The notes: generated from the letters alone by a model not told the origin. A stretch of DNA of 8,034 nucleotides from Bacteroidota bacterium (GCA_003531115.1 DQHT01000095.1:17436-25469); one strand, 5' to 3'. Shown: positions 1 through 6,569, counted from the stretch's first letter. Numbers and translations: made by a program.

Positions 1-2526
1 AAAGGAGGCTAGTTTGATCCTTTGCGCTTCGCCGCCGCTGAGGGTATTCGACGACTGGCCGAGGGTGATATAGCCCAGGCCAACATCTGCCAGGGGTTGT
101 AATTTGTTATGGATGGGATTGACGCCTTCAAAAAATAACAGGGCATCATCAACCGTCATATCCAAAACATCGGCGATATTTTTGTCTTTATAGGTAACCT
201 CCAGGACCTCTTCCATAAAGCGTTTACCGTGACACACTTCGCAGGGGAGGTGCAGGTCGGCCATAAACTGCATTTCTACAATGGTTTCACCTTCCCCCTT
301 GCAATTGTCGCAACGGCCTCCATCCACATTAAAGGAAAAATGCTGGGGTTTAAATGCCCGGGTTTTGGATAGATGCTGGGAAGCGTACAGTTCGCGGATG
401 GCGTCGTAGGCCTTGATATAGGTAACCGGATTGGAGCGGGAGGATTTCCCGATCGGGTTCTGGTCCACCATTTCTACACGTTCTATCCTTTTTAAGGCTC
501 CGTCCAGACGATCGAAACTCCCCGTTTTGGTGCCCGTGTATTGACCCATATGTTTTTGCAAGGCCGGGTAAAGTACTGTTCTTATGAGGGATGTTTTTCC
601 TGAACCACTCACCCCGGTAACGCAGGTCATTACTTGCAGCGGGATCCGAACACTTATATTCTTTAAGTTATTCTCGCGAACCCCGAAAAGGTCGATGCTT
701 TCATTCCAGCTTCTGCGATGGGTAGGAACGGCGATGGATTCTCTTCCATCCAGATATTTACCCGTGAGGCTGTCGGAAGCCCGCATTTCCTCATGGTTGC
801 CCTGAAAGATCAGTTCCCCGCCGAGGGTGCCTGCAAAAGGGCCGATATCCACGATCTCATCGGCTGCTTCCATCACTTCTTCATCATGTTCCACTACGAT
901 GAGTGTATTGCCCAGGTCGCGCAGTTCTTTGAGTACCCCGATGAGTTTGGCTGTGTCTTTAGGATGGAGTCCGATACTGGGCTCATCCAAAATATACATA
1001 GATCCCACCAGGCTGCTGCCCAGGTTGGTGGCCAGGTTGATCCGCTGCGATTCGCCACCCGAGAGGGTATTGCTCAGTCGGTTTAGCGTGAGGTAACCCA
1101 GGCCTACCTGAACCAAAAAATGCAGGCGGCTGCTTACTTCCTTTAAAGGACGGTTGGCGATCTGGTAGTCGTGTTCGCTGAGTTCGAGTTTATTGATGAC
1201 TTCCAGTGCTTTTTCAACCGGCATCAATAAGAAATCCGACAGGCACAAAAGCGGCTTGTTTTTAGCGTCGGTGAGTTTCACGTAGTTGGCATCGGGGCGG
1301 AGGCGGGTGCCTTTGCAATCCGGACAAACCGTTTTTCCCCGGTATTTCGACAACATGACCCGGTATTGGATCTTGTAGGATTTTTCTTCCAGGTATTTAA
1401 AAAAGGCATGGATCCCTTTCAAGCCTTTGTTTCCCTGCCAAAGCAAATCTTTTTCTGCATCTGTGAGGTCGTAATAAGCGCGGTGTACCGGAAAATCGAA
1501 CAAAACCGCTTTGCGGGCGAATTCCAGTTTATACTCCTGCATGGTCTCTCCCCGCCAGGGAGCGATGGCGCCTTCATAAACGGATAAGGATTTGTCGGGA
1601 ACCACCAGGTCTTCATCGATACCTATTATAGAACCGAAACCTTCGCAACGCGGACAAGCACCAAACGGATTATTAAAGCTGAAGAGGTTTACTGAAGGTT
1701 CTTCAAACTGGATCCCGTCCATCTCAAACAAGTTGGAAAAGGGGAGGAGCTCTTCTTTTTCTTCGCGTATGATGAGGGCCGAGCAGGTGCCATGGCCTTC
1801 AAAAAAAGCCGTTTGGGCGGAGTCGGCAATGCGGGAGAGCAGTTCATCGTCTTCTTCCATAAGGATACGGTCGATGATGAGGCTGACATCTTTATTAGGT
1901 ATGGATTTCAGTTTTTTGCCGAATTCTTCCATAAAGGCTTCAATACGCCAGGCAGTGTTATTATAGTAAAGACGGCTATATCCTTTTTGCAGGAGCAGGG
2001 GCAATTCTTTTTCCAGGGATTTACCTGCAGGCAGTGCGCAGAGCATATACACCGTGGCGCCCATGGCTTCTTTGATCAGTTCCTGCACCACGTCTTCAGG
2101 ACCCTGGCGTTTTACCAGTTTGCCGCTTACAGGAGAAAAGGTTTTCCCTGCCTTGGCAAAAAGTAGTTTGAGGTAATCGTAAATTTCGGTAGAGGTGGCT
2201 ACGGTGGAGCGGGGATTGCGCGTGTTCACCTTTTGTTCGATAGCGATGGCCGGGGCAATGCCGCGTATATAATCGACCTCGGGCTTGTTCATTTTGCCCA
2301 TAAACTGACGCACATAGGCCGAGAGGCTTTCTACGTAACGACGTTGTCCTTCAGCATAGAGGGTATCGAATACCAGCGACGATTTTCCGGAACCCGATAC
2401 TCCCGTTACTACGGTCATCTTATTTCTACGGAAAGCGATGTCGATATTCTTCAGATTGTGCATTCGAGCCCCTTTGATCAGAATGTACTGTTTACTGTCG
2501 TTAGGAAGGTCTTTTGCTTTATTCAC
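1..2526 (-). CDS. uvrA: UvrA, excinuclease ABC subunit A (3' end cut by window edge)
   Basis: UvrA is the damage-recognition ATPase of nucleotide excision repair; as a dimer it loads UvrB onto distorted DNA in the cytoplasm. The reverse strand is open for 842 codons. Visible in order: N-terminal ILIKGARMHNLKNI, first Walker A GVSGSGKSS (residues 42-50), first half of a zinc module CPRC (291-294) and a later CPDC pair, first ABC signature LSGGESQR (about 488), second Walker A GVSGSGKTS (about 644 for the Lys), the C-terminal zinc finger CDNC (739-742) with CEVC about 20 residues later, and second signature LSGGEAQR (829). The usual family length is about 940 residues, so roughly 100 residues, including the second Walker B, lie outside the window. 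The GTG at 2526 is chosen because a TAA lies in frame 18 nt upstream and the N-terminus then fits the family; the next in-frame ATG (2463) would remove the conserved KQYILIKGAR strand. It diverges from the sigma-factor cluster. Confidence 0.97.
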   Translation of the reverse strand, partial: MNKAKDLPNDSKQYILIKGARMHNLKNIDIAFRRNKMTVVTGVSGSGKSSLVFDTLYAEGQRRYVESLSAYVRQFMGKMNKPEVDYIRGIAPAIAIEQKVNTRNPRSTVATSTEIYDYLKLLFAKAGKTFSPVSGKLVKRQGPEDVVQELIKEAMGATVYMLCALPAGKSLEKELPLLLQKGYSRLYYNNTAWRIEAFMEEFGKKLKSIPNKDVSLIIDRILMEEDDELLSRIADSAQTAFFEGHGTCSALIIREEKEELLPFSNLFEMDGIQFEEPSVNLFSFNNPFGACPRCEGFGSIIGIDEDLVVPDKSLSVYEGAIAPWRGETMQEYKLEFARKAVLFDFPVHRAYYDLTDAEKDLLWQGNKGLKGIHAFFKYLEEKSYKIQYRVMLSKYRGKTVCPDCKGTRLRPDANYVKLTDAKNKPLLCLSDFLLMPVEKALEVINKLELSEHDYQIANRPLKEVSSRLHFLVQVGLGYLTLNRLSNTLSGGESQRINLATNLGSSLVGSMYILDEPSIGLHPKDTAKLIGVLKELRDLGNTLIVVEHDEEVMEAADEIVDIGPFAGTLGGELIFQGNHEEMRASDSLTGKYLDGRESIAVPTHRRSWNESIDLFGVRENNLKNISVRIPLQVMTCVTGVSGSGKTSLIRTVLYPALQKHMGQYTGTKTGSFDRLDGALKRIERVEMVDQNPIGKSSRSNPVTYIKAYDAIRELYASQHLSKTRAFKPQHFSFNVDGGRCDNCKGEGETIVEMQFMADLHLPCEVCHGKRFMEEVLEVTYKDKNIADVLDMTVDDALLFFEGVNPIHNKLQPLADVGLGYITLGQSSNTLSGGEAQRIKLASF

Positions 2527-2730
2527 GCTGATTTTCGAATGGAATTACAAATCTGATGCATTTTTTCCGAAAAAAAATTTAAAGCTCACTTGGAACTTTC
2601 AAATATTTATTTCGTACATTTATAAAAGATTTAGAAACTGTTCTAACTAAAAACTGATAAGCATATTCGAAAAACCTCTACCTGTCAAGATTATTAATTC
2701 GCACACACGAGTTCTAAAAGGAGGTTTGAT
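2527..2730. promoter_or_regulatory. Divergent intergenic region between uvrA and the sigma-factor cluster
   Basis: This 204-nt AT-rich stretch must hold promoters for both directions. I found no perfect Bacteroidota TAnnTTTG box. Rightward, TACATTTA at 2615-2622 matches 7 of 8 positions and has a TTG at 2590-2592, 22 nt upstream. Leftward, CAGATTTG on the reverse strand (2555-2548) also matches 7 of 8 and lies about 22 nt before the uvrA GTG. Both assignments are weak; the real start sites could instead use an ECF-type promoter. No clear operator palindrome was seen. Confidence 0.35.
2716..2724 (+). promoter_or_regulatory. Strong Shine-Dalgarno site of the sigma-factor gene
   Basis: AAAAGGAGG sits 6 nt before the ATG at 2731, a near-ideal ribosome-binding site that fixes the start. 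None of the other starts in this window (2526, 3356, 3617, 4500, 6575) has a comparable site, which is normal for Bacteroidota and makes this one stand out. Confidence 0.8.
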
Positions 2731-3312
2731 ATGAAGCTTACGCAAATTAGCGACAAGGAGTTGTTGCAGGCTTACGTTCACGGTAACGAAGCATGTCTGG
2801 AAATGCTGATTAAACGGCATAAGAGGAAGATTTTCACGTCTATTAACTTAATTGTTAATGATACCTATATCGCCGAGGATATCTTTCAGGAGACCTTTAT
2901 CAAGGTGATTCAAACTTTACGCAGTGGCAAATACAAAGAGGAAGACAAGTTCGTTCCCTGGGTGATGCGCATTGCCAGGAATATGGCCATTGATTATTTC
3001 CGGAAGACCAAACGAGTGGTAATGATCACCGGAGAAGACGGGGAGGATATTTTTTCCAAGCTGGAGATTTGCGATACAAATCGCGAGGAGCAGATCATAC
3101 TTGGTCAGATGCAAAAATCGGTTCGTACCCTCATTTTGGCGTTGCCTGAAGAGCAAAGGACTGTACTGATACTGCGGCAGTACGCCGATCTGAGTTTCAA
3201 GGAGATAGCGGATATTACCCACGTAAGTATCAATACAGCTTTAGGCCGTATGCGCTATGCGCTAAATAATTTGAGAAAAATGATACTGGAAAAGGAGCTA
3301 CATTTGCAATAA
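2731..3312 (+). CDS. ECF-family RNA polymerase sigma-70 factor
   Basis: This 193-residue protein has the two-domain ECF architecture and would direct RNA polymerase to a dedicated promoter set. Sigma region 2 covers about residues 23-95: AEDIFQETFIKV (48-59) is the core-binding and -10 recognition part, followed by FVPWVMRIARNMAIDYFRK (74-92). A short acidic linker follows (about 101-122). Sigma region 4 covers about 130-185, with LPEEQRTVLILRQYADLSFKEIAD leading into the helix-turn-helix VSINTALGRMRYAL (165-178). From memory, this sequence closely resembles a sigma factor that is widely conserved in Bacteroidota next to uvrA and nth. No transmembrane anti-sigma gene follows; a 79-codon gene does, after 43 nt. 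The target promoters cannot be inferred from the window. Confidence 0.95.
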   Translation: MKLTQISDKELLQAYVHGNEACLEMLIKRHKRKIFTSINLIVNDTYIAEDIFQETFIKVIQTLRSGKYKEEDKFVPWVMRIARNMAIDYFRKTKRVVMITGEDGEDIFSKLEICDTNREEQIILGQMQKSVRTLILALPEEQRTVLILRQYADLSFKEIADITHVSINTALGRMRYALNNLRKMILEKELHLQ

Positions 3313-3317
3313 GGAAA

Positions 3318-3342
3318 GTTTATATTCGTTAAGGATATAAAC
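3318..3342 (+). repeat. Perfect 8-bp inverted repeat between sigma gene and small gene
   Basis: GTTTATAT (3318-3325) and ATATAAAC (3335-3342) are exact reverse complements around a 9-nt spacer. The stem is AT-rich and therefore weak as RNA, and no T-run follows, so it is not a convincing terminator. It could be a protein-binding site or a minor RNA fold that lowers translation of the next gene. It ends 13 nt before the ATG at 3356. Chance occurrence in AT-rich spacer is possible. Confidence 0.45.
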
Positions 3343-3355
3343 AGAACGAAATGCA

Positions 3356-3595
3356 ATGAACCTTACCATCACAGAAACAGAAGTCCTAAGGTACATCTAC
3401 GGTGATTGTACCCCCTCGGAAACACAGGCTATCCGGGAAGAACTTAAAAAAAATTTAGCCTTAAGAAGCTATCACGACAGGATGATGGAAACCAAAATGG
3501 AACTGGATAAGCTTGAGGTGGAGCCAAACGAAACCTCGGTGAATATTATCCTGGAATATTCTGCTTCCCATCACGACAGTCTCGAGCATCACTAA
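3356..3595 (+). CDS. Small helical protein of unknown function, possible soluble partner of the sigma factor
   Basis: I do not recognise a characterised family. The 79-residue product has no signal peptide or membrane segment. It appears largely helical: TETEVLRYIYGDCTPSETQAI (about 6-26), then a charged helix rich in Lys and Glu, a Pro-Asn break near 57, and a short C-terminal helix with ILEYSASHH. The opening pattern (hydrophobic LRYIYG followed by TPSETQAIREEL) recalls the N-terminal helix-turn-helix bundle of ECF anti-sigma domains, but the zinc ligands of ZAS proteins are absent. Position directly after the sigma gene and before nth suggests co-transcription and a regulatory role; this is inference. 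An ATG at 3351 lies 5 nt upstream but in another frame and meets TGA after two codons, so 3356 is the start. No Shine-Dalgarno site is visible. Confidence 0.72.
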   Translation: MNLTITETEVLRYIYGDCTPSETQAIREELKKNLALRSYHDRMMETKMELDKLEVEPNETSVNIILEYSASHHDSLEHH

Positions 3596-3616
3596 GATCT
3601 TTTCTTATTTTCGTGC

Positions 3617-4303
3617 GTGCTTAAAAAAGAACGTTACGCCAAATTTCTGGACTATCAGCTCACGCACCATCCCGAGGTGGAAACGGAATTGTTTTATTCC
3701 AATCCCTTTGAGTTGTTGGTGGCTGTTATCTTGTCGGCCCAGTGCACCGACAAGCGGGTCAATATGGTGACCCCGGCCATTTTTATGGATTTTCCCGATC
3801 CCGAGACCATGGCCGCGAGCAATTTTGATGCACTGTTTCCTTATATCCGCTCCATTTCTTATCCGAATAACAAAACCAAACACCTGCTTGGCATGGCCAA
3901 AATGCTGGTGGAGGACTTTGGTTCCGTGGTACCCGATACCGTAGAGAATCTCCAGAAGCTCCCCGGAGTAGGCCGAAAAACCGCGAATGTTATTGCCTCC
4001 GTTGTTTACAACCAGCCCACTATGGCTGTTGATACCCATGTTTTCAGGGTGTCGGCACGAATTGGCCTGACCACCAATGCCAAAAATCCTCTGGAAGCCG
4101 AAAAGCAGTTGGTGAAACATATTCCCGAGGCATTGATCCCCCGCGCCCATCATTGGTTGATTTTGCATGGACGTTATGTGTGCCTGGCAAGAAAGCCGAA
4201 ATGTGAGAGTTGTGGATTGACGGAGATTTGTCGGTATTTCGCGGAGCGGGGCCTTCGGCCGGAGCGAGGGAGCGAGGGAGCGGGAGAGCAATTGAAATCC
4301 TGA
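3617..4303 (+). CDS. nth: Endonuclease III (DNA glycosylase/AP lyase)
   Basis: Nth removes oxidised pyrimidines in base excision repair and cuts the resulting abasic site. Its 228 residues contain the helix-hairpin-helix LPGVGRKTANV (115-125) with the catalytic Lys121, the catalytic Asp139 in VDTHVFRV, and the [4Fe-4S] ligands Cys189-x6-Cys196-x2-Cys199-x5-Cys205. It should therefore be active. GTG at 3617 is the start: a TAA lies in frame 24 nt upstream, no other start codon is available between them, and the next Met (residue 50) would cut into the fold. It begins 21 nt after the small gene and is probably in the same operon. After Cys205 there is a 23-residue tail rich in Arg, Gly and Glu, longer than in E. 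coli Nth, encoded by an 8-nt repeat. Codon 204 onward is duplicated at 6291. The TGA forms part of the first leader hairpin. Confidence 0.96.
   Translation: MLKKERYAKFLDYQLTHHPEVETELFYSNPFELLVAVILSAQCTDKRVNMVTPAIFMDFPDPETMAASNFDALFPYIRSISYPNNKTKHLLGMAKMLVEDFGSVVPDTVENLQKLPGVGRKTANVIASVVYNQPTMAVDTHVFRVSARIGLTTNAKNPLEAEKQLVKHIPEALIPRAHHWLILHGRYVCLARKPKCESCGLTEICRYFAERGLRPERGSEGAGEQLKS
4262..4285 (+). repeat. 8-nt minisatellite in the nth 3' end (three units)
   Basis: Two exact GAGCGAGG units are followed by GAGCGGGA. The tract lies inside the nth tail. Because 8 is not a multiple of 3, gain or loss of one unit would change the reading frame and the C-terminus of Nth. The downstream duplicate has four units. 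Confidence 0.8.
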
Positions 4304-4442
4304 TCCCGAAGGGATCACATATTTATAGAAAAGGCACCTCCCCAATAAAAACCCAGCTCCGAAGGAGCGGGTCAGCTAAAGGAGTGAGTCGAGGTGAAGC
4401 CGAGGTAGGTTCACCCAATTCGGGTGAACCGGAGAACCACGC

Positions 4443-4476
4443 CGAAATATCGTGTAGCAGCGATAGTTTCGTTTTT
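4443..4476 (+). terminator. Hairpin H4 plus T-run, candidate intrinsic terminator (copy 1)
   Basis: CGAAATATCG (4443-4452) pairs with CGATAGTTTCG (4461-4471), giving ten base pairs with one bulged G and the 8-nt loop TGTAGCAG. Five T residues follow directly. It could end transcription arriving from nth just before the WG gene begins, insulating the two. The stem is only moderately GC-rich, so efficiency is uncertain. Confidence 0.55.
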
Positions 4477-4486
4477 AATAACGATT

Positions 4487-4494
4487 TAAATTTG
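4487..4494 (+). promoter_or_regulatory. TAnnTTTG promoter box before the first WG gene
   Basis: TAAATTTG is an exact match to the Bacteroidota -7 consensus TAnnTTTG. It lies after H4 and only 5 nt before the ATG, so transcription from it would start at or next to the start codon, giving a leaderless mRNA. No clear -33 TTTG is present. The match may be coincidental in AT-rich sequence. Confidence 0.35.
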
Positions 4495-4499
4495 AATGT

Positions 4500-6218
4500 A
4501 TGCGCCTACTAAGCTGCCTATTCTGTCTGTTCACCTTGGCTGCCTATGGCCAAAACACAAAATATTATTCGGAAGGGAAAAGCAATCCCGAAGCCCTGCG
4601 TGGATTGATCAAAGAAAGAGGGTATCAGGCACTGTCTGAATTCGATACGGTTTCAATTGATCCTGTACTCATCTATGCAATCTATTTCAAAAACAATAAG
4701 ATGGGGTTGTTGGATCATACAGGGAAAGAAATAACTCCTGCGATTTATCATGGTTTTCCCGGACTGCAAAAGACCTATGGAAGGATTCAGGATGGCTATC
4801 ATAAACACGTGTCGGTGATAAGGGAAGGAAAATATGGAATGATAAACCTGCAGGGCAAAGAAATCGTGCCAGCGAAATTTTTATACATCTCCTATGTGCA
4901 GTCGGTGGATGAAAAGTCGGGCCGGTATGTGGATGACTATTATCTGGCTCAGACCTCGGATGAAGATAGGATCATTATAACTACGCTCGGGGAGATTGGC
5001 AAGATCCCGGAAGTGGAATATGATGAAGTCTATGATGATATAGTGGACATTGACGTGTATGAGAGGCTGGAAGATCCGTTGGAGCGAAGTGGTAAACCAT
5101 ACCCCGACTACGGACAGGTATGGCACAGCACCTACCATCCTTATATCGTATATAGAAACCCGGGTTTGGATAAATGCGGATTGATGAATGTGGAGACGGG
5201 AGATACCTTGATCCCCTTCATCTATGATCGCATGAGTGTAAATTATACCCACGATGTGCAATTGAATATTTGGGACAGCACGAGTGGGCAGGGAAGGAAC
5301 AGACGAGTTATCAAACAACGCCAGGGAATGGCGGATATCAACGGAAGAATATTATTTGAACCCGTTTACCAGAGTGTATCTCGGTTCAATGATGTCTATC
5401 AGGTCGTGAACATGGAGGGCAAAATGGCTCTTTTTAGCAAAGGCCTTATTCCTTTGGGAGGATTTATTTATGGTCCAAAAATGGGAAGTGGCAATGGTAC
5501 GTATATGGTGCTCCAAAAAGGAGAAAAATGGGGATTGGTGAATATGAAGGGAATGGCAGTAACTACTTTCGACTATGATGGATTTTCATTTCCGGAGGAT
5601 CACGATCTGCCTGCCCGGATCATCATTGCCGAAAAGGATGGAAAGCTTGCCGTTATGGATTTTTCTACAGCAAAGGTTTTGACGCCCTTCACCTATACCC
5701 TGATCCTTCCCGAATGCAATGTGGAATCAGGGGGATATGGAGCTGTCCACGAAGCTTTTAACTTTATTTCCAACCGCAGGAACCGCTATTATTTTGTGGC
5801 CACAGGTAGCGTTAAGGATTCATGGACGCCCGGCAGTACCAAATATGGAATTATGGATACCAACTTCGTCGAACGTATCCCCTGTCAGTTCGACGGTATA
5901 ATAAAATGTGAGGATCGTTCCCTCGTAATCGTAAAGAAAGATGATCTGTGGGGTATTTTGAATTTGAACACCAAAGATTTCCTGGTTCCTTTGTCTCTTA
6001 CACGCCAACCCGAAGAAGTAAACTACCGGTATTTTCTCTATCCAAAAGAAGGAAAATACGGCATGATCGATTATTCTGGCAATGTGGTAATCCCCTTTAT
6101 GGAAGAAAAGCCATTTAAACAGGAATACTATTATGCTGGCTTAACGCGTGTATATCGTTATGATGGATATGCAGCATTTTATGATGGAATGGGGAACAAG
6201 GTAGAGATTAGTGAATGA
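4500..6218 (+). CDS. Secreted WG-repeat protein, copy 1 (complete)
   Basis: The 572-residue product starts with a short Sec signal peptide: hydrophobic LLSCLFCLFTLAAYG, likely cleaved after Gly17, leaving Gln18 first as is common in exported Bacteroidota proteins. The rest is WG-type beta repeats (pattern K-x-G-hydrophobic-hydrophobic-x-x-x-G, then V-x-P, then YD). I see about ten: KMGLLDHTGKEITP (67-80), KYGMINLQGKEIVP (111-124), KCGLMN (225-230), GMADINGRILFEPVY (276-290), KMALFS (308-313), KWGLVN (343-348), KLAVMD (382-387), KYGIMD (448-453), LWGILN (483-488) and KYGMIDYSGNVVIP (529-542). No catalytic domain or membrane anchor is visible; a periplasmic or surface binding or scaffold role is inferred. 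The start is shared exactly with the second copy. No Shine-Dalgarno site is present. Confidence 0.9.
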   Translation: MRLLSCLFCLFTLAAYGQNTKYYSEGKSNPEALRGLIKERGYQALSEFDTVSIDPVLIYAIYFKNNKMGLLDHTGKEITPAIYHGFPGLQKTYGRIQDGYHKHVSVIREGKYGMINLQGKEIVPAKFLYISYVQSVDEKSGRYVDDYYLAQTSDEDRIIITTLGEIGKIPEVEYDEVYDDIVDIDVYERLEDPLERSGKPYPDYGQVWHSTYHPYIVYRNPGLDKCGLMNVETGDTLIPFIYDRMSVNYTHDVQLNIWDSTSGQGRNRRVIKQRQGMADINGRILFEPVYQSVSRFNDVYQVVNMEGKMALFSKGLIPLGGFIYGPKMGSGNGTYMVLQKGEKWGLVNMKGMAVTTFDYDGFSFPEDHDLPARIIIAEKDGKLAVMDFSTAKVLTPFTYTLILPECNVESGGYGAVHEAFNFISNRRNRYYFVATGSVKDSWTPGSTKYGIMDTNFVERIPCQFDGIIKCEDRSLVIVKKDDLWGILNLNTKDFLVPLSLTRQPEEVNYRYFLYPKEGKYGMIDYSGNVVIPFMEEKPFKQEYYYAGLTRVYRYDGYAAFYDGMGNKVEISE

Positions 6219-6229
6219 GATGCAAGGGC

Positions 6230-6278
6230 GGGTCCTGGGTTTAGGGTATTGGGTTCAGGCGGCAGGCTTTTGGGTGGA
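6230..6278 (+). repeat. Degenerate heptamer tract at the duplication junction
   Basis: Seven successive 7-nt units begin with GG: GGGTCCT, GGGTTTA, GGGTATT, GGGTTCA, GGCGGCA, GGCTTTT, GGGTGGA. The tract sits 11 nt after the first WG stop codon and 12 nt before the copied nth remnant. It has no coding evidence and no counterpart visible upstream of copy 1. Similar GGGTT-rich degenerate tracts occur, from memory, in intergenic DNA of some Bacteroidota. It marks the right breakpoint of unit 1. Confidence 0.6.
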
Positions 6279-6290
6279 CGTGATGTGTGG

Positions 6291-6375
6291 ATTTGTCGGT
6301 ATTTCGGGGAGCGGGACCTTCGGCTGGAGCGGGGGAGCGAGGGAGCGAGGGAGCGGGAGAGAGCAATTGAAATGC
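6291..6375 (+). pseudogene. Duplicated 3' remnant of nth
   Basis: Read in the nth frame, this gives ICRYFGERDLRLERGSEGA, matching ICRYFAERGLRPERGSEGA at residues 204-222 of the intact Nth. No nth sequence precedes it, so it is only a tail fragment. A 10-nt insertion (one minisatellite unit plus GA) moves it out of the nth frame so the original stop is not used. Its value is as a marker of the left duplication breakpoint. Confidence 0.8.
6327..6358 (+). repeat. 8-nt minisatellite, second copy (four units)
   Basis: Units are GAGCGGGG, GAGCGAGG, GAGCGAGG and GAGCGGGA, followed by GAGA. Compared with the three units at 4262-4285 this is one unit longer, showing that the tract has changed length since duplication. 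Confidence 0.8.
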
Positions 6376-6517
6376 TGATCCCGAAGGGATCACATATTTA
6401 TAGAAAAGGCACCTCCCCAATGAAAACCCAGCTCCGAAGGAGCGGGTCAGCTAAAGGAGTGAGTCGAGGTGAAACTGATGTAGGTTCACCCAATTCGGGT
6501 GAACCGGAGAACAACGC

Positions 6518-6551
6518 CGAAATATCGTGTAGCAGCGATAGTTTCGTTTTT
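6518..6551 (+). terminator. Hairpin H4 plus T-run, candidate intrinsic terminator (copy 2)
   Basis: Sequence, stem, bulge, loop and the five-T tail are the same as at 4443-4476. Here it would end transcripts from the first WG gene, 24 nt before the second WG start codon. Confidence 0.55.
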
Positions 6552-6561
6552 GATAACAATC

Positions 6562-6569
6562 TAAAATTG
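6562..6569 (+). promoter_or_regulatory. Degenerate TAnnTTTG-like box before the second WG gene
   Basis: TAAAATTG occupies the same position as the box of copy 1 but has one change from the consensus (T to A at the fifth base). If the box is used, the second gene should be transcribed more weakly or differently. This is a weak call. Confidence 0.22.

Larger units (their letters stand above)
4289..4499 (+). other. Structured leader, copy 1 (four hairpins, non-coding)
   Basis: The leader contains four hairpins. H1 at 4301-4317 is TGATCCC/GGGATCA with a GAA triloop and overlaps the nth stop codon. H2 at 4351-4372 is ACCC-A-GCTCC/GGAGC-GGGT, again with a GAA loop and one bulged A. H3 at 4408-4430 is GGTTCACCC/GGGTGAACC with loop AATTC. 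H4 at 4443-4471 is listed separately. All are identical in the second copy. The CCGAAGG palindrome cores followed by CATATTTATAGAAAA resemble dispersed REP-like palindromic repeats that I recall from Bacteroidota genomes. The alternative is a transcribed 5' or 3' RNA element tied to the WG gene. Confidence 0.75.

Noticed and set aside
2461..2463. ATG as the uvrA start
   Set aside because: It would begin at MHNLKN and lose the conserved N-terminal strand that the GTG at 2526 retains.
584..2556. Several forward open frames of 70-124 codons across the uvrA region
   Set aside because: They lie antisense to uvrA, whose Walker, signature and zinc motifs are intact in one continuous reverse frame.
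4262..4285. CRISPR-like short repeats (8-nt units)
   Set aside because: Units are directly adjacent without spacers and far too short for CRISPR repeats.
3605..4345. Reverse-strand open frame of 246 codons opposite nth
   Set aside because: It is a shadow of nth, which has full catalytic and iron-sulfur motifs. The reverse product has no recognisable domain.
4210..4512. Open reading frame of 100 codons running through the nth tail and leader copy 1, with a similar frame in copy 2 (6249-6587)
   Set aside because: The frame is open in both copies, but nearly all substitutions between them would change the residue (for example Ile to Met, Ala-Glu to Thr-Asp, His to Asn), the opposite of coding constraint. 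The conserved parts coincide with hairpins, and the frame overlaps nth and the WG start.
4515..4526. Possible lipoprotein lipobox around Cys6 (LLSC) or Cys9 (CLFC)
   Set aside because: The Cys residues are too near the N-terminus and precede most of the hydrophobic core; cleavage at AYG before Gln18 fits better.
4881..5318. Reverse-strand open frames inside the WG genes (also 6593-6877 and 7055-7561)
   Set aside because: The forward frames carry signal peptides and WG repeats shared by both copies; the reverse frames are not conserved between copies.
6237..6257. Telomere-like GGGTTTA repeats
   Set aside because: Only one unit matches a telomeric heptamer exactly and the locus is internal in a bacterial gene context; treated as a degenerate tract.
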